Shown here: positions 52,540-61,931 of the stretch, piece after piece
Numbering within the stretch: position 1 is the stretch's first letter
Layout: each line of letters starts with the position of its first letter
NCBI RefSeq assembly: GCF_002002705.1
Contig: NZ_MUNS01000037.1
Location: forward strand, 51,493 to 115,492
Direction of reading: 5' to 3'
Length of the DNA: 64,000 nucleotides
Source of the DNA: Polaromonas sp. C04
Lineage (GTDB): Bacteria > Pseudomonadota > Gammaproteobacteria > Burkholderiales > Burkholderiaceae_C
Made by a program: the position numbers and the translations under genes
Notes under the pieces: generated by a model
Told to the model about the DNA's origin: nothing
Databases searched by the model: none
What the model saw: the letters and a program-made list of their open reading frames with translations, nothing else

Positions 52540-53439
52540 TTACGGCTGCTGCACTGCCAGCTGCACCAGGTCCCGTTCGTAGGTGCGCAGCCTTTGTACC
52601 GCGGTGTCGCGCTGGACGGGCGTGGTACTGTTGTGCGTCAGGGCAACGCTGCGGCAGTCTTCCTGCAGCAAGGCTTGCTGGTAGGCGCGGTACGCAGGGT
52701 TGGGCGAGTCGAGGGTGCGTTCGAGGTAGCCGTGCACCAGGTCGCGTGCCTCGCCTTCGGGCAGCCGGGCCTGCGTGATCTGGCGCAGCGTTTGCAGCGC
52801 ATCCTGCTGGCGGCGCAGCCGCTCCTCGTAGCTTATGCGCGCATCAAAACCCGACCGCGCCACCTGCGTGCGAAGACGGTCTTTTTGAGCGCCGTCGAGC
52901 CGGCCATAGATCATTTCGGTGCGTTCCAGCCACTGCTTGTAGCGTTTTTCCAACTGCTTTGCGGGAGTCGCGGACAACCACTCCTTGCGATAGCGCGCGT
53001 CTGTCTTGGTGTACTTGCGCTCCAGTCCCTGCAGTTGCGCCGTCGTCAGCGTCATGGCCAGTGCGGCCGCGGCAGGCTCGATCTGCGCCATGAGGGTTCC
53101 CAGGTGCCGTCGCATTTCCTGGGCAATGGCGCAAACCTGCTCTGGCCCAATATCGGCGGGGGCTAGTTGCTCCATTTGTTGTAGCAATTCGATGTATTGG
53201 GGCAATTCGGTCGCGCGATGCCAGGCGTGCAGCCGTGCCAGGTCCGCGCGCAGTTGCAGGGTTTGCGCCTCATTGAAATCCACATAGCCGTCCAGCCACC
53301 AGTACCCGACGCTGGCGGCATTGTTGTAGGCGATCTTGATCGTGCTGCAGCTCGCCAGCACAAGCGTGAACATCAGCCAGCCGATAATCCGGGCTACGGT
53401 TCCGGCCCGGGCCGGCAGAAAACGCACAGGAGGAGTCAT
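52540..53439 (-). CDS. DUF6279 family lipoprotein
   Basis: 299 aa. Signal anchor with lipobox LVLASCS, then the DUF6279 signature CSTIKIAYNNAASVGYWWLDGYVDFNEAQTLQLRADL, followed by an all-helical, charged region rich in Gln, Arg and Glu (coiled-coil-like). Outer or inner membrane lipoprotein of unknown function. The start ATG at 53439 shares its bases with the glmU ATG (CATG); no convincing ribosome site is seen, so a shorter start such as 53373 (MFTLVLASCS) cannot be excluded. Divergent from glmU. Confidence 0.8.
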   Translation of the reverse strand: MTPPVRFLPARAGTVARIIGWLMFTLVLASCSTIKIAYNNAASVGYWWLDGYVDFNEAQTLQLRADLARLHAWHRATELPQYIELLQQMEQLAPADIGPEQVCAIAQEMRRHLGTLMAQIEPAAAALAMTLTTAQLQGLERKYTKTDARYRKEWLSATPAKQLEKRYKQWLERTEMIYGRLDGAQKDRLRTQVARSGFDARISYEERLRRQQDALQTLRQITQARLPEGEARDLVHGYLERTLDSPNPAYRAYQQALLQEDCRSVALTHNSTTPVQRDTAVQRLRTYERDLVQLAVQQP

Positions 53440-54847
53440 GACAGCAATCGATGTGGTCATCATGGCCGCGGGCAAAGGCACGCGGATGAAGAGCCGCCTG
53501 CCCAAAGTATTGCACCGCCTGGCCGGGCGCGCCCTGCTCGACCATGTGATCGACACGGCTGCAGCCCTGCAGGCGCGCCATGTGGTCGTGGTGACCGGTC
53601 ATGGTGCTATTGAAGTTGAAGCGGCTTGCCAAGGTGTGGCAAGGACTGCAGCCGCTTTTGACATAAAGTTTGTGCGCCAGGAGCCGCAGCTGGGCACCGG
53701 CCATGCCGTGCAGCAGGCGGTCCCAATGCTGCCCGATGACGGCGTGGTCGTGGTGCTCTCGGGCGACGTGCCTTTGACCCGCGTGGAAACCTTGCGCGCC
53801 CTGATTGAAGCCTGCGGCGGCGACAAGCTGGCCCTGCTGACCATCGCCTTTGCCGACCCGACCGGGTACGGACGCATCGTGCGTGCGGGAGAGTCGGTGC
53901 AGGCCATCGTCGAACACAAGGACGCGAGCGAGGCCCAGCGCGCCATTCAGGAGGTATACAGCGGCATCATGGCCGTGCCGGCGCGCCAGCTCAAAGGCTG
54001 GCTGGCGCGGCTGGACAACAAAAACGTACAGGGCGAGTACTACCTGACCGACATCGTGAAGCTGGCCGTGGCCGACGGCGTGCCGGTGGTCGCGCACCGC
54101 ATCGACGATGCGCTGCAGGTGGCCGGCGTCAACAGCCCGGTGCAGCTGGCCGAACTCGAGCGTGCGCTGCAGCTGCAGCAGGCACGCGCACTGATGGAGC
54201 AGGGCGTGCGCATCGCGGACCCTGCGCGGTTCGATCTGCGCGGCACGCTGGTCTGCGCGCAGGACGTGGAAATCGACGTGAACTGCGTATTCGAGGGCCG
54301 CGTCACCTTAAGCGAGGGCGTGAAGATCGGCGCCCACTGCGTGATTGCGAATGCGGCGATCGAGGCCGGCGCGGTGATTCATCCGTTCACCCACATCGAA
54401 GGCGGCCCGCACGGCGTGCAGGACCAGGTCGAAGTCGGCGCAGGCGCGCGGATCGGTCCGTTCGCGCGCTTGCGACCGGGCGCCAAGCTGGGCGCCGAGG
54501 TGCATATCGGCAACTTTGTCGAAGTGAAGAATTCGACGCTGGCCAAAGGCGCCAAGGCCAATCACCTGGCCTACCTGGGCGACGCCAGCGTGGGCGAGCG
54601 CGTGAACTACGGCGCCGGCAGCATCACCGCCAACTACGACGGCGCCAACAAGCACCGCACGGTGATCGAGCACGACGTGCACATTGGCAGCAACTGCGTG
54701 CTGGTGGCGCCGGTAACGATTGGGGCGGGCGGCACGGTGGGCGGCGGCTCCACCATCATCCGCGACACGCCGCCCGGCGCCTTGAGTGTGGCGCGCGGCC
54801 GGCAGGTGAGCATTGCCGACTGGCAGCGGCCGGCGAAGAAAAAATAG
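53438..54847 (+). CDS. glmU: Bifunctional GlmU (GlcN-1-P acetyltransferase / UDP-GlcNAc pyrophosphorylase)
   Basis: 469 aa. The N-terminal uridyltransferase has AAGKGTRMKSRLPKVLH (10-26), QEPQLGTGHAVQQA and GDVPLTRVETL; the C-terminal left-handed beta-helix acetyltransferase has the HIEGGPHGVQDQVEVGAGARIGPFARLRPGAKLG and KNSTLAKGAKANHLAYLGDASVG hexapeptide repeats. It makes UDP-GlcNAc from GlcN-1-P for peptidoglycan and LPS. A perfect AGGAGG precedes the ATG at 53438. A possible degenerate repeat copy (53605-53665) is in frame. glmS is 1.5 kb downstream. Confidence 0.97.
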   Translation: MTAIDVVIMAAGKGTRMKSRLPKVLHRLAGRALLDHVIDTAAALQARHVVVVTGHGAIEVEAACQGVARTAAAFDIKFVRQEPQLGTGHAVQQAVPMLPDDGVVVVLSGDVPLTRVETLRALIEACGGDKLALLTIAFADPTGYGRIVRAGESVQAIVEHKDASEAQRAIQEVYSGIMAVPARQLKGWLARLDNKNVQGEYYLTDIVKLAVADGVPVVAHRIDDALQVAGVNSPVQLAELERALQLQQARALMEQGVRIADPARFDLRGTLVCAQDVEIDVNCVFEGRVTLSEGVKIGAHCVIANAAIEAGAVIHPFTHIEGGPHGVQDQVEVGAGARIGPFARLRPGAKLGAEVHIGNFVEVKNSTLAKGAKANHLAYLGDASVGERVNYGAGSITANYDGANKHRTVIEHDVHIGSNCVLVAPVTIGAGGTVGGGSTIIRDTPPGALSVARGRQVSIADWQRPAKKK

Positions 54848-54886
54848 CCCTCGAGCAGGCCCGCTCCTGCCAGCAGGGTGAAGCAG

Positions 54887-55561
54887 TCAGTTGCGGCTTG
54901 TGGCCCAGGGATCCAGGGCGCCGTGTTGCGAGTTGGGGTTCAAGTCCATCAAGACGGAAATCCCCATGACTTCAGACTCCTTGAATCCGGAGGGCTTGAA
55001 GTTTTTGTCGGCCTTGGCCATGCGCTGTTCGAGCTGCTGGCGCACGCTGATCTGGCCGGCCCGGTCCGAGCGGCTCAGGGCGGCGAGCGAGAGTTTCAGG
55101 CGAAACTCGTCCGGCGAGGGCATCCCGCGCGTCGTGTCCTTGATGTAAATCATGCGGATGCCCGCCGACTTGAGGATGCGGTTTTTTTTCGTCGCATCGC
55201 GTTGTGCCACACCGGTCTCACCCTTTCGGTACGCTTCGACGTCGAACACAAACGCGGCCTTGCCGCCGTTGTCGCAAACCGCAAAATTGACCTGCAGGGT
55301 GTCGAGCACTTGCCGGGCGCGGCGCCGGTCGGCGGCGCGCCGGATGGAGACGATTTTGTTCAGCGGGACGTTCGCCAGCACCGCCTGGCCCGGAAACACC
55401 GTTTGCAGGTAATAAAGGAGGTCGGCCTGCGCGGGCGTCAGCAGCGCCTCCGAGGTGTACCGGTCATCGCGAGGCGAGGGCGCGCGCTTGAATTTGAGGT
55501 ACAGCAGCACGACCAGCACCAGCACGATGCCTGGCACGACCCAATTCCAGATTGATTGCAT
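54887..55561 (-). CDS. DUF2726 domain membrane-anchored protein
   Basis: 224 aa. A single N-terminal membrane segment (NWVVPGIVLVLVVLLYLKF) followed by the DUF2726 domain (LTPAQADLLYYLQTVFPGQAVLANVPLNKIVSI ... FVFDVEAYRKGETGVAQRDATKKNRILKSAGI). DUF2726 is a PD-(D/E)XK-like domain often linked to topoisomerase-type zinc-finger proteins; here the Asp and Lys in FDVEAYRK and RDATKKNRIL are possible active-site residues. The start at 55561 follows AGGGGGAT at 8 nt; upstream in-frame ATGs at 55567 and 55600 are less well placed. Function unknown. Confidence 0.78.
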   Translation of the reverse strand: MQSIWNWVVPGIVLVLVVLLYLKFKRAPSPRDDRYTSEALLTPAQADLLYYLQTVFPGQAVLANVPLNKIVSIRRAADRRRARQVLDTLQVNFAVCDNGGKAAFVFDVEAYRKGETGVAQRDATKKNRILKSAGIRMIYIKDTTRGMPSPDEFRLKLSLAALSRSDRAGQISVRQQLEQRMAKADKNFKPSGFKESEVMGISVLMDLNPNSQHGALDPWATSRN

Positions 55562-55709
55562 GGCCATCCCCCTGATTCGATTATTTTGGGGATTCTCCAT
55601 GGGATGCACGCCCTTGCCTATAGGGCGCGGTGACATTTTTCAGGCGATAGCGTGGCAAAGTGGACGAATCGGGTCCGCCGGTCGCCATGGGAGGGTGGTT
55701 TGCCTGCGT

Positions 55710-56201
55710 CTATCTGCCGCACGCCAGCGGCACCAGGGGTTCGAACTTGCTGCGCTTCACGCTGAAAAAAGCCTTGACGTTGCGCACGTTGGCATCCACG
55801 GTGAACAGGCGCTGCGCCAGCGCCAGATAACCCGGCATGTCGGCGGCGACGACGATCAGGCAAAAGTCCGGTCCGGGCGAGACGCGGTAGCACTGCTGCA
55901 CGGCCTCGTCCGCGGACACGCGTGCCTCGAACGCGGCCAGGCGCTCCGCATCCTGCCGGTCCAGCGTGATCTCGACGATGGCCGTGAGCCCGAAGCCCAG
56001 CATCGGCGCCAGCCGGTCGGCGCTGAGGATGGCGATCTGCCGCTCGATCAGCCCGGCGCCTGCCAGGCGCTTGACGCGTCGCAGACAGGTCGGCGGCGAG
56101 ACGTGGACCCGCTGTGCCAGCGCCTGGTTGCTCAGCGAGGCATCGCGCTGGAGCTGGTCGAGCAGGCGGATGTCGGTTTCGTCTATTGTTATTTGTTCCA
56201 T
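55710..56201 (-). CDS. Lrp/AsnC-family transcriptional regulator
   Basis: 163 aa. N-terminal HTH at about 8-55 (LLDQLQRDASLSNQALAQRVHVSPPTCLRRVKRL), C-terminal RAM domain from about 70 (FGLTAIVEITLDRQDAERLAAFEARV). Typical AsnC-family size. Divergent from glmS across an AT-rich 135-bp region carrying candidate operators, so it may regulate itself and glmS in response to an amino acid. Confidence 0.9.
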   Translation of the reverse strand: MEQITIDETDIRLLDQLQRDASLSNQALAQRVHVSPPTCLRRVKRLAGAGLIERQIAILSADRLAPMLGFGLTAIVEITLDRQDAERLAAFEARVSADEAVQQCYRVSPGPDFCLIVVAADMPGYLALAQRLFTVDANVRNVKAFFSVKRSKFEPLVPLACGR

Positions 56202-56336
56202 AGATTAATTATATAAGAAATAAAATTTCTCTTGAATGTATGTTTGAAATTTTATTCAAATAAATATCAATATTAGATATTAAATTTTTCATCAATCACT
56301 CTACGATTCAGCCACTGAATTTTTGGGAGCTTCCTC
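56202..56336. promoter_or_regulatory. AT-rich intergenic region between Lrp/AsnC and glmS
   Basis: 135 bp, the most AT-rich stretch of the window. It contains the inverted repeat TTTGAA-ATTTTA-TTCAAA (56243-56260), close to an Lrp/AsnC-type site, and a second AT palindrome-like stretch, ATATCAATATTAGATAT, to its right. Candidate glmS promoter and curved or UP-element DNA. No ORF inside. Confidence 0.6.
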
Positions 56337-58211
<1,875 letters not shown>

Positions 58212-58244
58212 CGGGCACACGCTTTGGCGTCAATTGTTCCGACC

Positions 58245-58880
58245 ATGAAGTCCACCGATTTGCCGACGATCCCGTCTATCTATCTCGCTCGCGTGCGCGA
58301 ACTCCTTGGCAGCGGCGGCCGCAAGCTGCTTGGTTTGGTTGGCGCCCCCGGCGCAGGGAAGTCGACGCTGGCACTGGCCTTGCATCAGGCTTTTCCCGAG
58401 GCCTCGCAGGTGGTATCCATGGACGGTTTTCATCTGGCCAACACCGAGCTGCGGCGGCTTGGGCGCACCGAACGCAAGGGCGCTCCGGACACCTTTGACA
58501 GCGCGGGCTATGCCGCTCTGCTGCAGCGCCTTCGCCATCAGCACGATGACGAGATCGTTTACGCGCCCGAGTTCAGGCGCGAACTCGAAGAGCCGATCGC
58601 AGGCGCCGTTCCGGTCTACCCACAGACCCGGCTCATCATCACCGAAGGAAACTACCTGCTGCTCGATGACGGCCACTGGGCAAGGCTGGCAACCCTGCTT
58701 GACGACGTCTGGTATGTGGACGTCGACGACGCCGTGCGAAACGGCCGCCTTATCGAACGGCACCAGGATTTCGGTCGAAGCCCGGAAGCTGCGAAAGCAT
58801 GGGCCAACCGCACCGATGAGCCCAATGCCCGCCTGATCGCGACGACGAAGTCACGCGCGCGGCTGCTGTTTCAGTGGTGA
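58245..58880 (+). CDS. P-loop nucleoside/nucleotide kinase family protein
   Basis: 211 aa. The Walker A is LVGAPGAGKST (33-41), followed by VVSMDGFHLANTELRRLGRTERKGAPDTFD, a pattern shared with PRK/uridine kinase/pantothenate kinase-like proteins and with sugar kinases of the FrcK type. LIITEGNYLLLDD acts as Walker B, and RNGRLIERHQDFGRS gives the lid. The substrate is a sugar or nucleoside, not resolved. The start at 58245 (MKSTDLPTIP) is 33 nt after glmS; the stop overlaps the next gene by one base (TGATG). Confidence 0.82.
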   Translation: MKSTDLPTIPSIYLARVRELLGSGGRKLLGLVGAPGAGKSTLALALHQAFPEASQVVSMDGFHLANTELRRLGRTERKGAPDTFDSAGYAALLQRLRHQHDDEIVYAPEFRRELEEPIAGAVPVYPQTRLIITEGNYLLLDDGHWARLATLLDDVWYVDVDDAVRNGRLIERHQDFGRSPEAAKAWANRTDEPNARLIATTKSRARLLFQW

Positions 58881-59407
58881 TGATTCCTGAACATCAGCCG
58901 GATCCTTCCGGCAAATCAAGTCTCGCTTGCATTGCCGTAGCTCTTTTTGTCGCCCTTGGCGGATGCAGCACCGCGCCATCGGCCATCCGCAGCCCTGCTT
59001 CCGGCGACGCCGCCGAGGTGCCATCGCGCATCTCGCCGGAGCAGGCCGATGACATCACCATCTCCGCCGTCGGCCTGGTCGGAACGCCGTATCGCTATGG
59101 CGGTAATACGCCCGACTCGGGTTTCGACTGCAGCGGACTGATTGGCTACGTGTACCGAACCAGGGCGGGGGTTGCGCCTCCTCGAACGGTCTCAGGGCTG
59201 CAATACTGGGGCCAGCCGGTGTCGAGGGACAGCGTTCGCTCGGGCGACCTGGTCCTCTTTGCCAAGAGTGCCGCCATTACGCACGCTGGCATCTACGTGG
59301 GGGATGGCCGTTTTGTCCACGCGCCGTCCACTGGCGGGGAAGTCAGGCTCGACCAGTTGAATTCCAGGTATTGGTCCTCCTTGCGTGTGACTTTTCGCCG
59401 GCCTTGA
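58880..59407 (+). CDS. NlpC/P60 family lipoprotein, putative murein endopeptidase
   Basis: 175 aa. Signal peptide with lipobox LGGC (Cys29), then an NlpC/P60 domain: catalytic Cys84 in GFDCSGLIGYVY, His135 in THAGIYVGDG, and a third polar residue His147 in FVHAPS. It cleaves the D-Glu/mDAP peptide or similar bonds in the periplasm. The ATG at 58880 overlaps the kinase stop, so a coupled start is likely; two GTG codons at 58874/58877 are less likely. Confidence 0.9.
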   Translation: MIPEHQPDPSGKSSLACIAVALFVALGGCSTAPSAIRSPASGDAAEVPSRISPEQADDITISAVGLVGTPYRYGGNTPDSGFDCSGLIGYVYRTRAGVAPPRTVSGLQYWGQPVSRDSVRSGDLVLFAKSAAITHAGIYVGDGRFVHAPSTGGEVRLDQLNSRYWSSLRVTFRRP

Positions 59408-59532
59408 ACGACGCCAGCACAGGAAGCCAGACAAACCATTGACACATTGCGCCCGTAGGCAGGCTGGCGCGTGTGCCCCATAAATGCGAGCCAATTCCAT
59501 GCGGAAGACCGTTGCTCTATGCGCGTCATAGT

Positions 59533-59570
59533 CATTATCAATTGATAATGATTATCAAATAGGTTAGTAT
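59533..59570 (+). promoter_or_regulatory. ahpC promoter overlapped by Fur-type boxes
   Basis: TTGATA (59542-59547) and TAGTAT (59565-59570) with an ideal 17-bp spacer. A perfect 18-bp palindrome CATTATCAATTGATAATG (59533-59550) and a GATAATGATTATC 6-1-6 repeat (59544-59556) overlap it, strongly like tandem Fur boxes (GATAAT units). Binding would block both promoter elements. Inference: iron/peroxide-dependent control of ahpCF. Confidence 0.78.
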
Positions 59571-59615
59571 TAACCCTGATTTCAATCCCAACCACCTCTT
59601 AAGGAAAGACTCAAC

Positions 59616-60179
59616 ATGTCAATCATCAACACCCAGATCAAACCCTTCGCCGCCACCGCTTACAAGAATGGCAAATTCATCGACGTGACCCAGGAAACCC
59701 TCAAGGGCAAGTGGGCCGTGCTGATGTTCTACCCCGCCGACTTCACCTTTGTGTGCCCGACGGAACTCGAAGACCTCGCCGATCACTACAGCCAGTTCAA
59801 GGACATGGGCGTTGAAGTCTACGGCGTCTCCACCGACAGCCACTTCGCGCACAAGGCCTGGCACGACACCTCGGAGGCCATCAAGAAGGTCCAATACGCG
59901 CTCATCGGCGACCCGACCCAGCAACTCTCGCGCAACTTCGAAGTCCTGATCGAAGAAGAAGGCATGGCCCTGCGCGGCACCTTCGTCATCAATCCCGAAG
60001 GCTTCATCAAGCTGATGGAAGTGCACGACAACGGCATTGGCCGCGACGCGTCGGAGCTGCTGCGCAAGGTGAAGGCCGCGCAATATGTTGCCGCCCACCC
60101 GGGTGAAGTCTGCCCGGCCAAGTGGACCGAAGGCGCTGCCACGTTGACCCCCTCGCTCGACCTCGTCGGCAAGATCTGA
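59616..60179 (+). CDS. ahpC: Alkyl hydroperoxide reductase subunit C (peroxiredoxin)
   Basis: 187 aa, typical 2-Cys AhpC. Peroxidatic Cys47 is in [12 protein letters not shown] and resolving Cys166 in EVCPAKW, matching E. coli numbering (46/165 mature). It reduces H2O2 and organic peroxides with electrons from AhpF. It starts well downstream of the Fur-box promoter, with TTAAGGAAA before the ATG. Followed by ahpF 97 bp later. Confidence 0.97.
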   Translation: MSIINTQIKPFAATAYKNGKFIDVTQETLKGKWAVLMFYPADFTFVCPTELEDLADHYSQFKDMGVEVYGVSTDSHFAHKAWHDTSEAIKKVQYALIGDPTQQLSRNFEVLIEEEGMALRGTFVINPEGFIKLMEVHDNGIGRDASELLRKVKAAQYVAAHPGEVCPAKWTEGAATLTPSLDLVGKI

Positions 60180-60276
60180 GTCGTTGAGGGACCCGGTGGC
60201 GGCACTCCGCCACCCACCGCCGGCCCGGCACCGTATCGCCGGGCCGCGCCATGGCTGTAATTAAAGGAGATTCGCA

Positions 60277-61854
60277 ATGTTGGACACCAACCTGAGGGGT
60301 CAGCTCAAGGCGTACCTCGAGCGCGTGAAACTGCCTTTCGAGATCATCGCCTCGCTGGACGACAGCGCCGCCGCGCAGGAGATGCACGGTCTGTTGACCG
60401 ACATCGTCTCGCTCAGTGACAAGATCACCTTGAAGACCGACGGCACGGATGCCCGCAAGCCCTCTTTCGCGCTGGCCCGCGCCGGCGAGGCGCCGCGCAT
60501 TCATTTCGCGGCGATCCCGCTAGGGCATGAATTCGCCTCGCTCGTGCTGGCGCTGCTGCAGGTCGGCGGTCACCCGCCAAAGATCGAGACCGGACTGATT
60601 GAGCAGATCAGGAACCTCGACGGCGACTTCCGCTTCGAGACCTACATGTCGCTGAGCTGCCATAATTGCCCCGATGTCGTGCAGGCGCTGAACCTGATGG
60701 CGGTGCTGAACCCCCGCGTGCACAGCGTCGTGATCGACGGCGCCCTGTACCAGCAGGAGGTGACCGAGCGCCAGGTGATGGCGGTCCCGATGGTGTTCCT
60801 GAACGGTGAGCATTTCGGCCAGGGACGCATGGACGTCGAAGAGATCGTCGCCAAACTCGACACCGGCACCGCCGCCCGCGATGCGGCCAGATTGAACGCG
60901 AAGGAACCCTATGACGTGCTCATCGTCGGTGGTGGCCCGGCCGGGACGGCAGCGGCCGTTTACGCGGCGCGCAAGGGCATCCGCACCGGCATGCTCGCCG
61001 AGCGCCTGGGCGGCCAGACCATGGACACGATGGGCATCGAGAACTTCATCTCGGTGCTCGAGACCGACGGGCCGAAGTTCGCCGCCGCGCTCGAGCAGCA
61101 CGCCAGGCTGTACGAGGTGGACATCCTCAACCTGCAGCGTGCCGAGAAGCTGATCCCGGCCGCCGACAACGGGGGGCTGGTCGGCGTGCGGCTTGCCAAT
61201 GGCGCCACCTTGCACAGCAAAACCGTGATCCTGTCGACCGGCGCGCGCTGGCGCGAGGTCAACGTGCCGGGCGAGCGGGAATACCGCAACAAGGGGGTGG
61301 CCTACTGTCCGCACTGCGACGGCCCGCTGTTCAAGGGCAAGCGCGTGGCCGTGATTGGCGGCGGCAACTCCGGCGTCGAGGCGGCGATCGACTTGGCCGG
61401 CATCGTCGGCCATGTCACGCTGCTCGAATTCGGCGATGCGCTGCGCGCCGACGCCGTGCTCGTCGACAAATTGAAGAGCCTGAAAAATGTCGATATCCAC
61501 ACGCAGGCGCAGACGACCGCGATCACCGGCGCCGGCGGCAAGGTGAATGGCTTGACCTACACCGATCGGGCGAGCGGCGAATCGCGCCGCATCGAACTCG
61601 AAGGCGTATTTGTGCAGATCGGCCTGGTGCCGAACTCCGAGTGGCTCAAGGGCACGCTGGAGTTGTCGCGCCACGGCGAGATCGTGGTCGATGCGCGCGG
61701 CCAGACCTCGCTGCCGGGCGTGTTCGCCGCGGGCGACGTCACGACAGTGCCATTCAAGCAGATCATCATCGCGACCGGTGATGGTGCAAAAGCGGCACTC
61801 GGCGCATTCGACCATCTGATTCGCAGTTCGGCGCCGCAGGCGATCGCGGCCTGA
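60277..61854 (+). CDS. ahpF: Alkyl hydroperoxide reductase subunit F
   Basis: 525 aa flavoprotein disulfide reductase. The N-terminal tandem thioredoxin-fold domain has CxxC at Cys128/Cys131 ([10 protein letters not shown]); the FAD/NADH part has [20 protein letters not shown] and the second redox pair CPHC at Cys344/Cys347; and [19 protein letters not shown] closes the FAD domain. It reduces AhpC disulfide using NADH. AAAGGAGA lies before the ATG. Confidence 0.97.
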   Translation: MLDTNLRGQLKAYLERVKLPFEIIASLDDSAAAQEMHGLLTDIVSLSDKITLKTDGTDARKPSFALARAGEAPRIHFAAIPLGHEFASLVLALLQVGGHPPKIETGLIEQIRNLDGDFRFETYMSLSCHNCPDVVQALNLMAVLNPRVHSVVIDGALYQQEVTERQVMAVPMVFLNGEHFGQGRMDVEEIVAKLDTGTAARDAARLNAKEPYDVLIVGGGPAGTAAAVYAARKGIRTGMLAERLGGQTMDTMGIENFISVLETDGPKFAAALEQHARLYEVDILNLQRAEKLIPAADNGGLVGVRLANGATLHSKTVILSTGARWREVNVPGEREYRNKGVAYCPHCDGPLFKGKRVAVIGGGNSGVEAAIDLAGIVGHVTLLEFGDALRADAVLVDKLKSLKNVDIHTQAQTTAITGAGGKVNGLTYTDRASGESRRIELEGVFVQIGLVPNSEWLKGTLELSRHGEIVVDARGQTSLPGVFAAGDVTTVPFKQIIIATGDGAKAALGAFDHLIRSSAPQAIAA

Positions 61855-61931
61855 CGGGCATAAAAAAGGCGGCCTTTCGCAAAGACGTGAGGCTGCCGTC
61901 GCTCCCCTAGAATGCCAATACAGGAGGGGGA

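Noticed and set aside
53605..53665. GCTA-hairpin copy in glmU
   Set aside because: GCTATTGAAGTTGAAGC and a later AAGGACTGCAG arm resemble the element, but the segment lies where glmU normally has comparable residues, so it is too weak to list as a copy.
56202..56336. glmS ribozyme or riboswitch upstream of glmS
   Set aside because: The region is AT-rich and too short, without the conserved ribozyme core, and glmS ribozymes are a Firmicutes feature.
61861..61895. Terminator after ahpF
   Set aside because: GGCGGCCT ... AGGCTGCC can pair with one wobble, but the loop is 14 nt and no T tract follows.
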